A stretch of 64,000 nucleotides of DNA from Prevotella sp. (lineage in GTDB: Bacteria > Bacteroidota > Bacteroidia > Bacteroidales > Bacteroidaceae), in contig SUYI01000003.1 of assembly GCA_015060485.1 (NCBI GenBank), positions 1-64,000 on the forward strand, read 5' to 3'. Of this stretch, positions 24,868-38,010 are shown piece after piece; position 1 is the first letter of the stretch, and each line of letters starts with the position of its first letter. The notes beneath the pieces are model-generated. The model was not told where the DNA came from and searched no databases. It was given only the letters and a program-made list of their open reading frames with translations. Made by a program: the position numbers and the translations under genes.

Positions 24868-26193
24868 ATGAAACAAAAACCGAATTTACCTTTTTGGAGT
24901 CTCTGGAACCTGAGTTTCGGATTCTTTGGTGTGCAGATAGCCTATGCCTTGCAGTCTGCTAACATCTCGCGTATTTTCGCTACGCTGGGCGCTGATCCGC
25001 ACAATTTGAGCTATTTCTGGATATTGCCCCCGCTGATGGGTATTCTTGTGCAACCGATTGTCGGAACGCTGAGCGACAAGACATGGACGCGCTTTGGACG
25101 GCGTATACCTTATTTATTTATAGGGGCTACGGTGGCCGTACTGGTGATGTGTCTGTTGCCTAATGCCGGCTCGCTGGGACTGACGGTAGGGGCTGCCATG
25201 CTTTTCGGACTGATTGCACTGATGTTCCTCGACACCAGCATCAATATGGCCATGCAGCCGTTTAAGATGATGGTGGGCGATATGGTGAACGAAGAGCAGA
25301 AGGCCAAGGCCTACAGCATCCAGTCGTTCCTTTGCAATGCTGGTTCGGTGGCTGGTTATCTGTTCCCGTTTATCTTTACTTTCATCGGTATCAGCAACGT
25401 GGCAGAGAAGGGGGTAATACCCGATAGCGTCATCTGGTCGTTCTACATCGGTGCTGCCATCCTGATTGGTTGCGTGGTGTATACCACCTCTAAAGTGAAG
25501 GAGTGGAACCCACAGGAGTATGCGGAGTATAATGGGAGCCTCACCCCCGACCCCTCTCCAACGGGCGAGGGGAGAGAGGACAAGTCAGACTGGATTACGC
25601 TGCTTCGAAAAGCCCCCTCGACATTCTGGAAAGTCGGACTGGTGCAGTTCTTCTGCTGGGCAGCATTCCTCTATATGTGGAACTACACCACAGGAGCCAT
25701 TGCCGAGACGGTATGGGACACCACCGATCCTGCCAGCGAACCGTTCCAGGAAGCAGGCAACTGGGTGGGCGTGCTGTTTGCCGTACAGGCCATAGGCTCT
25801 GTCGTCTGGGCTGCCTTGCTGCCTCAGTTTAAGAACACGAAGGTGGCCTATGCCGTCAGTCTGGTCCTGGGAGCTATCGGCTTTGCCATGGTGCCGTTCC
25901 TGCACGACCAGTACCTGCAGTTCATCCCGTTCCTGCTGATAGGCTGTGCGTGGGCCGCTATGCTGGCCATGCCGTTTACCTTTGTCACCAATGCCTTGCA
26001 GGGCTATGGTCATATGGGCGCTTACCTCGGCCTGTTCAACGGCACCATCTGCATTCCGCAGATAGTCGCTGCCCTTTGCGGTGGTCTGGTACTCTCGCTA
26101 ATAGGTAGTCACCAGTCGTCCATGATGCTGGTGGCAGCAGTACTCTTGGTGGTAGGTGCTGCCTGCGTGACTGTCATACGTGACAAGAAATAA
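24868..26193 (+). CDS. MFS sugar transporter of the sucrose/maltose (SLC45-like) type
   Basis: 441 residues with about 12 membrane helices. The N-terminus (PFWSLWNLSFGFFGVQIAYA), QSANISRIFATLGA, PPLMGILVQPIVGTLSDKTWTRFGRRIPY and later AWAAMLAMPFTFVTNAL match the glycoside-proton symporter group that includes maltose and sucrose carriers. The DKTWTRFGRRIPY loop is the MFS signature between helices 2 and 3. It likely imports maltose or maltodextrin from the periplasm into the cytoplasm for MalQ. A repeat-derived insert (SLTPDPSPTGEG, about residues 223-234) sits in the central loop between helices 6 and 7, where it should be tolerated. It lies 57 bp after the regulator gene and is followed by a LacI-type operator. 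Confidence 0.88.
   Translation: MKQKPNLPFWSLWNLSFGFFGVQIAYALQSANISRIFATLGADPHNLSYFWILPPLMGILVQPIVGTLSDKTWTRFGRRIPYLFIGATVAVLVMCLLPNAGSLGLTVGAAMLFGLIALMFLDTSINMAMQPFKMMVGDMVNEEQKAKAYSIQSFLCNAGSVAGYLFPFIFTFIGISNVAEKGVIPDSVIWSFYIGAAILIGCVVYTTSKVKEWNPQEYAEYNGSLTPDPSPTGEGREDKSDWITLLRKAPSTFWKVGLVQFFCWAAFLYMWNYTTGAIAETVWDTTDPASEPFQEAGNWVGVLFAVQAIGSVVWAALLPQFKNTKVAYAVSLVLGAIGFAMVPFLHDQYLQFIPFLLIGCAWAAMLAMPFTFVTNALQGYGHMGAYLGLFNGTICIPQIVAALCGGLVLSLIGSHQSSMMLVAAVLLVVGAACVTVIRDKK
25534..25584 (+). repeat. Coding insertion of a GC-rich dispersed repeat
   Basis: The sequence CTCACCCCCGACCCCTCTCC, an AACGGGC spacer and GAGGGGAGAGAGG forms a partial inverted repeat and is read as SLTPDPSPTGEG. Peptides of this kind are a known mark of a dispersed repeat found in many unrelated Bacteroidetes proteins. 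It keeps the frame. Confidence 0.65.
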
Positions 26194-26207
26194 TGCAAGC
26201 GATTGCA
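26194..26207. promoter_or_regulatory. LacI-type operator before malQ
   Basis: TGCAAGCGATTGCA, the operator upstream of the regulator gene with two base changes, directly after the MFS stop and 34 bp before the malQ ATG. It suggests a second regulated promoter inside the gene cluster, although no clear -7 box is visible between it and malQ. Confidence 0.55.
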
Positions 26208-26240
26208 CAAAACGATTCAACATATAAATAACATACGCTT

Positions 26241-30937
<4,697 letters not shown>

Positions 30938-30940
30938 CAG

Positions 30941-32869
30941 ATGCAGACTGCCAGTGTCATACAAGCGCTCCAACAACAGCGGCTCTTACTGCAGTTAGAG
31001 TATCAGACTGAGAAGGAGGCCTACCGCCAACAGACTGAGACCATCGGAATGGGGCGGAAGGTGAAGCGAGGTGACGCCTGGTGGCCGCTACGGGTGAGCA
31101 AGAGCTACTATAACTCGCTCAACCAACTGGCCGTGGAGGTGTATCGCACGTCAGACACAGATATTGAACATAACTTTGAATATGGACGCTCGGTGGTTTT
31201 CTTTACGGAAACGGAAACATCGGGCATCCGTTATTTCCCCTTTACGGGTGTTGTCAGCTATGTCGATGGCGACCGCATGGTGGTTACCGTACCTGACAAC
31301 ACCCGTCTCATTGATCTGCAGGGAACAGAGAAGGTAGGAGTTCAATTGTCGTTCGACGAAACGAGCTACCGACTGATGATGGAGGCTCTGGACCGGGCCA
31401 TCCGAGGAAAAGGACGGTTGGGCTACCTGCGTGACTTGTTCTATACGCCTCATCAGAAACCGGAAACCTTTTCTTTCCAGCCATTGCATTTCCCGTATTT
31501 GAATAAGACGCAGGAAGAAGCGGTCAATGAGGTACTCCGCGCCAAGGATGTGGCAGTGGTTCACGGACCCCCGGGAACAGGAAAAACCACGACACTGGTG
31601 GAAGCCATCCGTGAGACGCTGATGCGCGAGAATCAGGTGCTGGTTTGTGCACAGAGCAATATGGCGGTCGACTGGATATCCGAAAAACTTGTCGACCGAG
31701 GCATCAACGTATTAAGAATAGGTAATCCGACGCGTGTGAACGACAAAATGCTGTCGTTTACCTATGAGCGGCGCTTCGAGGGCCATCCTGACTATCCTCA
31801 GCTATGGGCATTACGCAAGGCCATCCGCGACCAGCGTAGTCATCGGAAACGGGGCGACGAGAAATACCACCAGCGGCTGGAGAGTCTGAAAAGTCGTGCT
31901 ACAGAACTGGAAATCCGCATCAACAGCGAACTTTTTGGCGAGGCGCGTGTCATAGCATCGACACTGGTAGGTGCCGCTAACCGCTTGTTGGATGGTCAGA
32001 AATACGGCACACTGTTCATCGATGAGGCTGCCCAGGCGTTGGAGGCGGCTTGTTGGATTCCGATGCGTCGGGTCAGTCGCGTCGTACTGGCCGGTGACCA
32101 CTGCCAGCTGCCTCCTACTGTCAAGAGTATTGCCGCCCTGAAGGCCGGACTGGCTAAGACCTTGATGGAACGTATCGTCGAGACTCACCCCGAGGCTGTC
32201 ACCTTGTTGCGGATACAGTATCGCATGAACGATGATATCATGCGTTTCTCGTCTGACTACTTCTACAATGGCCAGGTCGAGAGTGCTCCCGAGGTTCGCT
32301 TTCGTGGAATCCTCGACCTCGACACACCGATGGAATGGATTGATACCTCTGAATATCAGGAGCTTTCTGAAGACTCCGAAAATACGGAGACAACTGAACT
32401 GTCCTTCAAAGAGGAGTTCGTCGGTGAGTCATACGGCCGCATCAACAAGGCTGAGGGGCTGCTGACGATGCATGTGATGCAACAGTATTTCGAACGTATC
32501 GGCAAACAGCGCCTGTTGGACGAACGGATCGACGTGGGCATCATCTCGCCCTATCGTGCTCAGGTACAGTATTTGCGACGTCTGCTGATGAAACGGGAGT
32601 ACTTCAAGCCCTTCCGTCGGCAAATCAGCGTGAATACGGTCGATGGTTTCCAGGGACAGGAACGCGATGTCATCGTCATCTCCCTCGTGCGCTCGAATGA
32701 TGAAGGACAGATAGGCTTTTTGCGGGACCTGAGGCGCATGAATGTGGCCATTACCCGTGCCCGCATGAAAGTCATCATTCTGGGCAACCGACAGACAATG
32801 ACGCGTCATCCTTTTTATCGCCAGCTATGGCAGTATTGTAAGAAACAACAAGAAACTCAAAAGATATGA
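30941..32869 (+). CDS. SF1 (UPF1/IGHMBP2-like) AAA-domain helicase
   Basis: 642 residues. An N-terminal domain resembling the beta-barrel insert of UPF1-like enzymes (about 30-140) precedes a complete SF1B motor: Walker A HGPPGTGKTTT near residue 212, LFIDEAAQALE, GDHCQLPPTV, LRIQYRMNDDIM, NTVDGFQGQERDVIVISLVRS and NVAITRARMKVIILG. It is predicted to unwind DNA or RNA 5' to 3'. The genes around it are glycoside hydrolases: it begins 3 bp after the GH97 stop and overlaps GH115 by 4 bp, so it is fully embedded in the operon without an obvious metabolic link. Confidence 0.88.
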   Translation: MQTASVIQALQQQRLLLQLEYQTEKEAYRQQTETIGMGRKVKRGDAWWPLRVSKSYYNSLNQLAVEVYRTSDTDIEHNFEYGRSVVFFTETETSGIRYFPFTGVVSYVDGDRMVVTVPDNTRLIDLQGTEKVGVQLSFDETSYRLMMEALDRAIRGKGRLGYLRDLFYTPHQKPETFSFQPLHFPYLNKTQEEAVNEVLRAKDVAVVHGPPGTGKTTTLVEAIRETLMRENQVLVCAQSNMAVDWISEKLVDRGINVLRIGNPTRVNDKMLSFTYERRFEGHPDYPQLWALRKAIRDQRSHRKRGDEKYHQRLESLKSRATELEIRINSELFGEARVIASTLVGAANRLLDGQKYGTLFIDEAAQALEAACWIPMRRVSRVVLAGDHCQLPPTVKSIAALKAGLAKTLMERIVETHPEAVTLLRIQYRMNDDIMRFSSDYFYNGQVESAPEVRFRGILDLDTPMEWIDTSEYQELSEDSENTETTELSFKEEFVGESYGRINKAEGLLTMHVMQQYFERIGKQRLLDERIDVGIISPYRAQVQYLRRLLMKREYFKPFRRQISVNTVDGFQGQERDVIVISLVRSNDEGQIGFLRDLRRMNVAITRARMKVIILGNRQTMTRHPFYRQLWQYCKKQQETQKI

Positions 32870-35337
32870 AAAAACTGACAACTATTGTTCTCATCATGTT
32901 ATGTGCTGCTGCTGTCCATGCCGCAGAATCGTTTGTTTTGTTCCAACCCTATGGCGATGCCTGGTCGCTGCGTGGTGCTACGATAGGTTTTTCTGCACAG
33001 GAGCACTCCTGTGTGCAACGTGCCGTAACATCCTTGCAAGCAGACTTTGAACGGGTCACGGGTGTCAGACCGACCACTTCCGAACAACCGACCATCTTGA
33101 TAGGTACGGTGGGTACCAACCGTCAGATTGACCAATGGGTGAAGCAGGGGGTGCTGCGCGACCTGAAAGGCAAGAGCGAGAAGTATATCCTGAAAACCAT
33201 CGACAACCAGTTGGTCATTGCGGGAAGCGACAAGCGTGGAACGGTGTTTGGCATCTACGAACTGTCCCGGCAGATGGGGGTTAGCCCCTGGTATTGGTGG
33301 GCCGATGTTCCTGTGGTAAAGCATGCCGATTTATACGTAAAAAACGGCGAATATACTGATGGCGAACCGCAGGTGCGTTATCGTGGTCTCTTCCTGAACG
33401 ACGAAGCACCCTGTCTGACGTCATGGGTAAAGAACACCTATGGTACAGCGTATGGTGACCATCGCTTCTATGAGCGTGTCTTTGAACTCATCCTTCGCTT
33501 AAAAGGTAATTTCCTTTGGCCTGCCATGTGGGGCTGGGCATTCTATGCCGACGACCCCGAAAACTCGAAGACGGCCGACGAAATGGGTATCATCATCGGC
33601 ACAAGTCATCATGAACCGATGGCACGCAACCATCAGGAGTATGCCCGCCATCGTGCAGAGTGGGGACCCTGGAACTATCAGAAGAACCAGAAGAAACTGG
33701 ACCAGTTCTTCCGAGAGGGCATGGAGCGCATGAAAGGCACTGATGACATAGTGACCATCGGTATGCGTGGCGATGGTGACGAGGCCATGAGTGAGGATGC
33801 CGATACCAAACTCCTGCAGCGCATCGTGAAGAACCAGCGGAAAATCATCAAACAGGTGACGGGGCGTCCGGCAAAGGAGACGCCTCAGGTGTGGGCGCTT
33901 TATAAAGAGGTGCTCGACTATTATGACAAAGGGATGCGCGTCCCCGACGATGTGCTCATCCTGCTTTGTGACGATAACTGGGGTAATGTGCGTCGCGTTC
34001 CTTCGGAAAAGGAACGACAGCATCCTGGCGGGTGGGGACTCTACTATCATGTAGACTATGTGGGTGCTCCCCGTAATTCAAAATGGTTGAATGTCACCCC
34101 TTCGCAGAACATGTGGGAACAACTGACTTTGGCAGCCAACTATGGATTGGACCGCATGTGGATCCTGAATGTAGGCGACCTGAAACCCATGGAATACCCC
34201 ATTACCTTGTTTATGGATATGGCATGGAATCCGCATTCTGTAAGCCGCGATGTCGTTACAACACATACAGAACCCTTCTGCCGTCAGACTTTTGGCGAGG
34301 GACAGGCTGCCGAGGCTGCCCGTATTCTGAACCTCTGTTGTAAATATGCAGGACGTTCGACGGCTGAGATGCTGGACGCAAGAACCTATAACGTAGAGAC
34401 TGGCGAATGGCGTCGAGTAGCTGACGACTATATGCGTCTGGAGGCTGAGGCCCTACGGCAGTATCTGACTCTTCAGCCGGAATATCGTGATGCTTATCAG
34501 CAAATCATTCTCTTCCCCGTACAGGCCATGTCCAACCTGCATCAGATGTACTATGCGGTGGCAATGAATCATTACCTCGCCAAACAGCATGCTACAGAGG
34601 CTAACCTGTGGGCTCAACGCGCCAGGGATGCTTTTCGTCGCGACTCTCTGCTATGTGCCGCCTACAACCACGATGTGGCTGGTGGAAAGTGGAATGGCAT
34701 GATGGTTCAGAAACACATTGGTTACAGGTCGTGGAACGATGATTTCCCCGCTGACCGCATGCCTGCTGTCGAGACAGTGGAAGAGAAAGCCGGAGGGTAT
34801 ACTTTTGCCATGAAGAATGGCTTTGTAGCCATCGAGGCCGAGCATTATCACCAGGCGGTCCCTGCTTCGAAAGCTCAATGGACTGTATTGCCCGACATGG
34901 GACGAACCTTGAGTGGCATGACGCTCATGCCTTATACGGAATCCGTTGACGGTGCTGCCTTGAATTATCGTTTTACCACTGATCGCCAGACTGCTGATGT
35001 CAAAGTCCATGTGATAGTGAAGTCTACACTCGACTACCTGAATAAGGGAGGACTGACTTATACCGTTTCCCTTGATGGAGGTACACCGCAAACAGTCAAC
35101 TTCAATCACAACCTGAACGAGGCGAAGGAGAATATTTATTCGGTATTCTATCCTACAGTGGCCCGACGTGTGGTGGAGTCTGTCGTGACATTACCATTGG
35201 ATGCAACGCTGACGGAACATGTACTGACAATAAGTCCTAACGATCCGGCTATCGTTTTCGAAAAGATAGTAGTCGACGCAGGTGGCTATCAGCCTGCCTT
35301 CCTGTTTGGAGAAGAATCGGATAAAAAGAGAGAATAA
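32866..35337 (+). CDS. GH115 alpha-glucuronidase
   Basis: 823 residues with a signal peptide (KKLTTIVLIMLCAAAVHA-A). GH115 hallmarks are PWYWWADVPV, RYRGLFLNDEAPCLTSWVKN, LKGNFLWPAMWGWAFYADDP, GTSHHEPMARNHQEY and GMRGDGDEAMSE, followed by a helical part and a C-terminal beta domain. Characterised GH115 enzymes remove (4-O-methyl)glucuronic acid from xylan side chains, and some act on other polysaccharides. It is the only gene here pointing to a non-starch glycan. Its promoter is presumably shared with malQ and GH97, since it overlaps the helicase gene by 4 bp. Confidence 0.9.
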   Translation: MKKLTTIVLIMLCAAAVHAAESFVLFQPYGDAWSLRGATIGFSAQEHSCVQRAVTSLQADFERVTGVRPTTSEQPTILIGTVGTNRQIDQWVKQGVLRDLKGKSEKYILKTIDNQLVIAGSDKRGTVFGIYELSRQMGVSPWYWWADVPVVKHADLYVKNGEYTDGEPQVRYRGLFLNDEAPCLTSWVKNTYGTAYGDHRFYERVFELILRLKGNFLWPAMWGWAFYADDPENSKTADEMGIIIGTSHHEPMARNHQEYARHRAEWGPWNYQKNQKKLDQFFREGMERMKGTDDIVTIGMRGDGDEAMSEDADTKLLQRIVKNQRKIIKQVTGRPAKETPQVWALYKEVLDYYDKGMRVPDDVLILLCDDNWGNVRRVPSEKERQHPGGWGLYYHVDYVGAPRNSKWLNVTPSQNMWEQLTLAANYGLDRMWILNVGDLKPMEYPITLFMDMAWNPHSVSRDVVTTHTEPFCRQTFGEGQAAEAARILNLCCKYAGRSTAEMLDARTYNVETGEWRRVADDYMRLEAEALRQYLTLQPEYRDAYQQIILFPVQAMSNLHQMYYAVAMNHYLAKQHATEANLWAQRARDAFRRDSLLCAAYNHDVAGGKWNGMMVQKHIGYRSWNDDFPADRMPAVETVEEKAGGYTFAMKNGFVAIEAEHYHQAVPASKAQWTVLPDMGRTLSGMTLMPYTESVDGAALNYRFTTDRQTADVKVHVIVKSTLDYLNKGGLTYTVSLDGGTPQTVNFNHNLNEAKENIYSVFYPTVARRVVESVVTLPLDATLTEHVLTISPNDPAIVFEKIVVDAGGYQPAFLFGEESDKKRE

Positions 35338-35349
35338 ATGGTAAGAGAT

Positions 35350-37254
35350 ATGAAAAAATTAGTATTATTCGTATTATTTGTGACAATGACGACCCTTGCT
35401 ACAGCTCAGGATTTCCGCTTCGACGAAATGACGTATTCGCCCGAGAAGACTACCTTTAAGCTGTTTGCTCCCGCAGAGGCGAAAAACGTAAAGGTTCGTA
35501 TCTACCAAGAGGGACTGGGTGGTAAAGTGGTGAAGACGGTTCGCATGACATGGCAAGATGGCTTGTGGAGGGCTGAAGTGAAAGGCGACCTGATAGGACG
35601 TTTCTATACTTTCGACATGGGACATGGCGAGTGTCCGGGTGTGTTTGCCAAGGCCGTGGGCGTGAATGGCAGGCGTGCTGCCATCATTGCGATGGCACAG
35701 ACCAATCCGGAGGGGTGGGAGCGCGACCAGCGGCCTATCTGTAAGTCTCCGGCCGACCTCGTGGTCTACGAGATGCACCACCGCGACTTCTCCATCGCCC
35801 GTGAGGGTGCTCAGTACAAGGGAAAGTTCCTGGCACTGACGGAACCATGGGCCATTGACCACCTGAAGTCATTGGGAGTCAATGCCATCCACATCCTGCC
35901 CAGCTACGACTATGGCTCGGTGGATGAGACGAAGCTTGACAAGCCACAGTACAACTGGGGCTATGACCCCGTCAACTACAATGTTCCCGAGGGTGGCTAC
36001 TCGACGGACCCCTATCGCCCCGAGGTGCGCATCCGCGAGTTCAAACAGATGGTGCAGGCGCTGCACAAGGCTGGCATCCGTGTCATCCTCGACGTGGTGT
36101 ACAACCATACCTACGACATCGAACACTCTAACTTCCAGCGCACCTTTCCCGACTATTATTATAGGAAAATGAGAAATCTTACCTCTTACTCTAACGGCTC
36201 TGGCTGCGGCAACGAGACGGCCAGCGAAAAACCCATGATGCGGCAGTTTATGCTGGAAAGCGTGAAGTATTGGATGGACGAATACCATATCGACGGCTTC
36301 CGTTTCGACCTGATGGGATGCCACGACACCGAGACGATGAACCTGATTCGTCAGATAGTCGACGAGAAGGATCCTTCAGTATTTATCTATGGCGAAGGAT
36401 GGAGTGCAGGCCAGTGTGCCTATCCTAATGAACTGCTGGGAATGAAGGTAAATATGCCGCAGATGCCGGGCATCGCAGCATTCTCTGATGAGATTCGTGA
36501 CGCCTTGCGTGGACCGTTCTCCGACGATACCAAACCGGGCTGGCTGGGTGGCGTCAACGAGGAGGAGTCGTTGAAATTTGGTATCGTAGGTGCTATACGT
36601 CATCCACAGGTGAAAATGAAGAAGGTGAACTACTCCGATAAGCCATGGGCTCTGGAACCCACGCAGATGATGAGCTATGTCAGTTGTCATGACGACATGT
36701 GTCTGGTCGACCGGCTGAAAGCCAGCATTCCAGGCATCAGTCAAGAGGAACTGATACGTCTCGACCTGCTGGCACAGACTGCCGTATTCACTTCGCAGGG
36801 TGTACCGTTCATGCTCAGTGGCGAGGAACTGCTTCGCACCAAACAGGGTGTCCACAACAGTTTTGAGTCGCCGGACAGCATCAACCATCTCGACTGGACG
36901 AACAAGGAGAAATACCCGCAGGTGTTTGCTTATTATAAGAACTTGATAGCCCTGCGCAAGCATCATCCTGCCTTCCGACTGGGCAATGCCGAACTGGTGC
37001 GTAAACATCTGGAATTCCTGCAGGCCCCCAAGGGAGTGGTCGCCTTCCGCCTGAAAAACTATGCAGGTCGCGACGATTGGCGTAACATCATCGTTATCCT
37101 TAATGCATCGAAGGAAACCCAGCAACTGACCATACCTCAAGGCTCCTATGTCGTTGTTTGCCGTGACGGCGTCATCAACGAAAAGGGCATTGCCACCTTT
37201 GAGGGCCAGCAGGCCGAAGTTAGTGCACAGTCAGCACTGATCTTACACGACTGA
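35350..37254 (+). CDS. pulA: Type I pullulanase (GH13)
   Basis: About 634 residues with a signal peptide (KKLVLFVLFVTMTTLATAQ). An N-terminal CBM48-like domain (TTFKLFAPAEAKNVKVRIYQ) is followed by the type I pullulanase signature YNWGYDPVNYNVPEGGYSTDP and GH13 motifs: DVVYNHTYD, GFRFDLMGCHD (nucleophile), FIYGEGWSAG (acid/base) and SCHDDMCLVDRL (transition-state Asp). It hydrolyses alpha-1,6 branches in periplasmic maltodextrins for GH97 and MalQ. I choose ATG 35350 because the upstream ATG at 35338 only adds MVRD ahead of a good signal peptide. It follows GH115 directly. No SusG-type surface alpha-amylase is present in the window. Confidence 0.9.
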   Translation: MKKLVLFVLFVTMTTLATAQDFRFDEMTYSPEKTTFKLFAPAEAKNVKVRIYQEGLGGKVVKTVRMTWQDGLWRAEVKGDLIGRFYTFDMGHGECPGVFAKAVGVNGRRAAIIAMAQTNPEGWERDQRPICKSPADLVVYEMHHRDFSIAREGAQYKGKFLALTEPWAIDHLKSLGVNAIHILPSYDYGSVDETKLDKPQYNWGYDPVNYNVPEGGYSTDPYRPEVRIREFKQMVQALHKAGIRVILDVVYNHTYDIEHSNFQRTFPDYYYRKMRNLTSYSNGSGCGNETASEKPMMRQFMLESVKYWMDEYHIDGFRFDLMGCHDTETMNLIRQIVDEKDPSVFIYGEGWSAGQCAYPNELLGMKVNMPQMPGIAAFSDEIRDALRGPFSDDTKPGWLGGVNEEESLKFGIVGAIRHPQVKMKKVNYSDKPWALEPTQMMSYVSCHDDMCLVDRLKASIPGISQEELIRLDLLAQTAVFTSQGVPFMLSGEELLRTKQGVHNSFESPDSINHLDWTNKEKYPQVFAYYKNLIALRKHHPAFRLGNAELVRKHLEFLQAPKGVVAFRLKNYAGRDDWRNIIVILNASKETQQLTIPQGSYVVVCRDGVINEKGIATFEGQQAEVSAQSALILHD

Positions 37255-37264
37255 TAAGGAAGAC

Positions 37265-37350
37265 GAAATGAGGAACGATGAATGAAGAAATGTTAAAAAA
37301 CGTAAGGCGGCAGCAAATTCTTCATTCTTCATTCTTCATTCTTCATTTTT
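37265..37350. repeat. Mirrored GAAATGAA/TTCATT repeat element A
   Basis: A left arm with GAAATGAGG, GATGAATGAAGAAATG is followed by a short spacer and five copies of ATTCTTC ending in CATTTTT. It lies between the pullulanase and dUTPase genes and may end transcription of the glucan operon. Confidence 0.65.
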
Positions 37351-37356
37351 AATCAC

Positions 37357-37364
37357 TACCTTTG
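37357..37364 (+). promoter_or_regulatory. -7 box of the dut operon
   Basis: TACCTTTG followed by C, 35 bp before the dut ATG at 37400. Confidence 0.6.
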
Positions 37365-37399
37365 CACATCGATTTAATGTAAGAAACGTTTCTGAGAAG

Positions 37400-37837
37400 A
37401 TGATTACAGTGAAGGTTGTGAACCGCGGGCACCAGCAGTTGCCTGCCTATGCTACGCCCCAAAGTGCAGGAATGGACTTGAGGGCCAATCTGGAGGAACC
37501 CGTGACACTGCACCCGTTGGAACGCCGACTGATTCCGACGGGCCTGCACATAGCATTGCCAGAAGGTTACGAGGCTCAGGTGCGTCCACGGAGTGGACTG
37601 GCGCTGAAGCACGGCATTACCGTTCTGAACACCCCAGGCACGATAGACGCTGATTATAGGGGAGAAGTAGGTGTGGTACTCATTAACCTCTCGCAACAGG
37701 ACTTCGTGGTGAACGATGGTGAGCGTATTGCCCAAATGGTCATTGCTCGCCACGAACAGGGTGAACTGGTGGTTGTAGAGGAACTCGATGAGACAGAGCG
37801 CGGCGCAGGCGGTTATGGTCATACGGGTGTAAAATGA
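37400..37837 (+). CDS. dut: Deoxyuridine 5'-triphosphate nucleotidohydrolase (dUTPase)
   Basis: 145 residues, the usual size for trimeric dUTPase. The five motifs are present: [33 protein letters not shown] (with the catalytic Asp in motif III), ERIAQMV and GAGGYGHTG. It splits dUTP to dUMP and pyrophosphate and so keeps uracil out of DNA. It is the first gene of a run of four; its stop overlaps the TPR gene start (ATGA). Confidence 0.97.
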   Translation: MITVKVVNRGHQQLPAYATPQSAGMDLRANLEEPVTLHPLERRLIPTGLHIALPEGYEAQVRPRSGLALKHGITVLNTPGTIDADYRGEVGVVLINLSQQDFVVNDGERIAQMVIARHEQGELVVVEELDETERGAGGYGHTGVK

Positions 37838-38010
37838 AAGAAATGAAAGGGATGAAAGAAATGAAGGAAATGGCATTTCGAAGAATGAAGAGATACGGTG
37901 CGCATCTGGTCCCTGTTAAGCAGTGGCTGAATCGACCAGCATTTCTTCATTTTGCATTTACATTTCTTTCACTTCTTTCATTTCCTTCATTTCCCATTTC
38001 ATTTGCACAA
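37834..38010. repeat. Mirrored repeat element B, inside the TPR gene
   Basis: Left arm of GAAATGAAAG-type words (37834-37880), a unique spacer of about 65 nt, and right arm of CATTTCTTTC-type words (37944-38008) ending in TTTCATTTGC. Unlike the other copies it is read through in frame and supplies the signal peptide. Confidence 0.75.
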
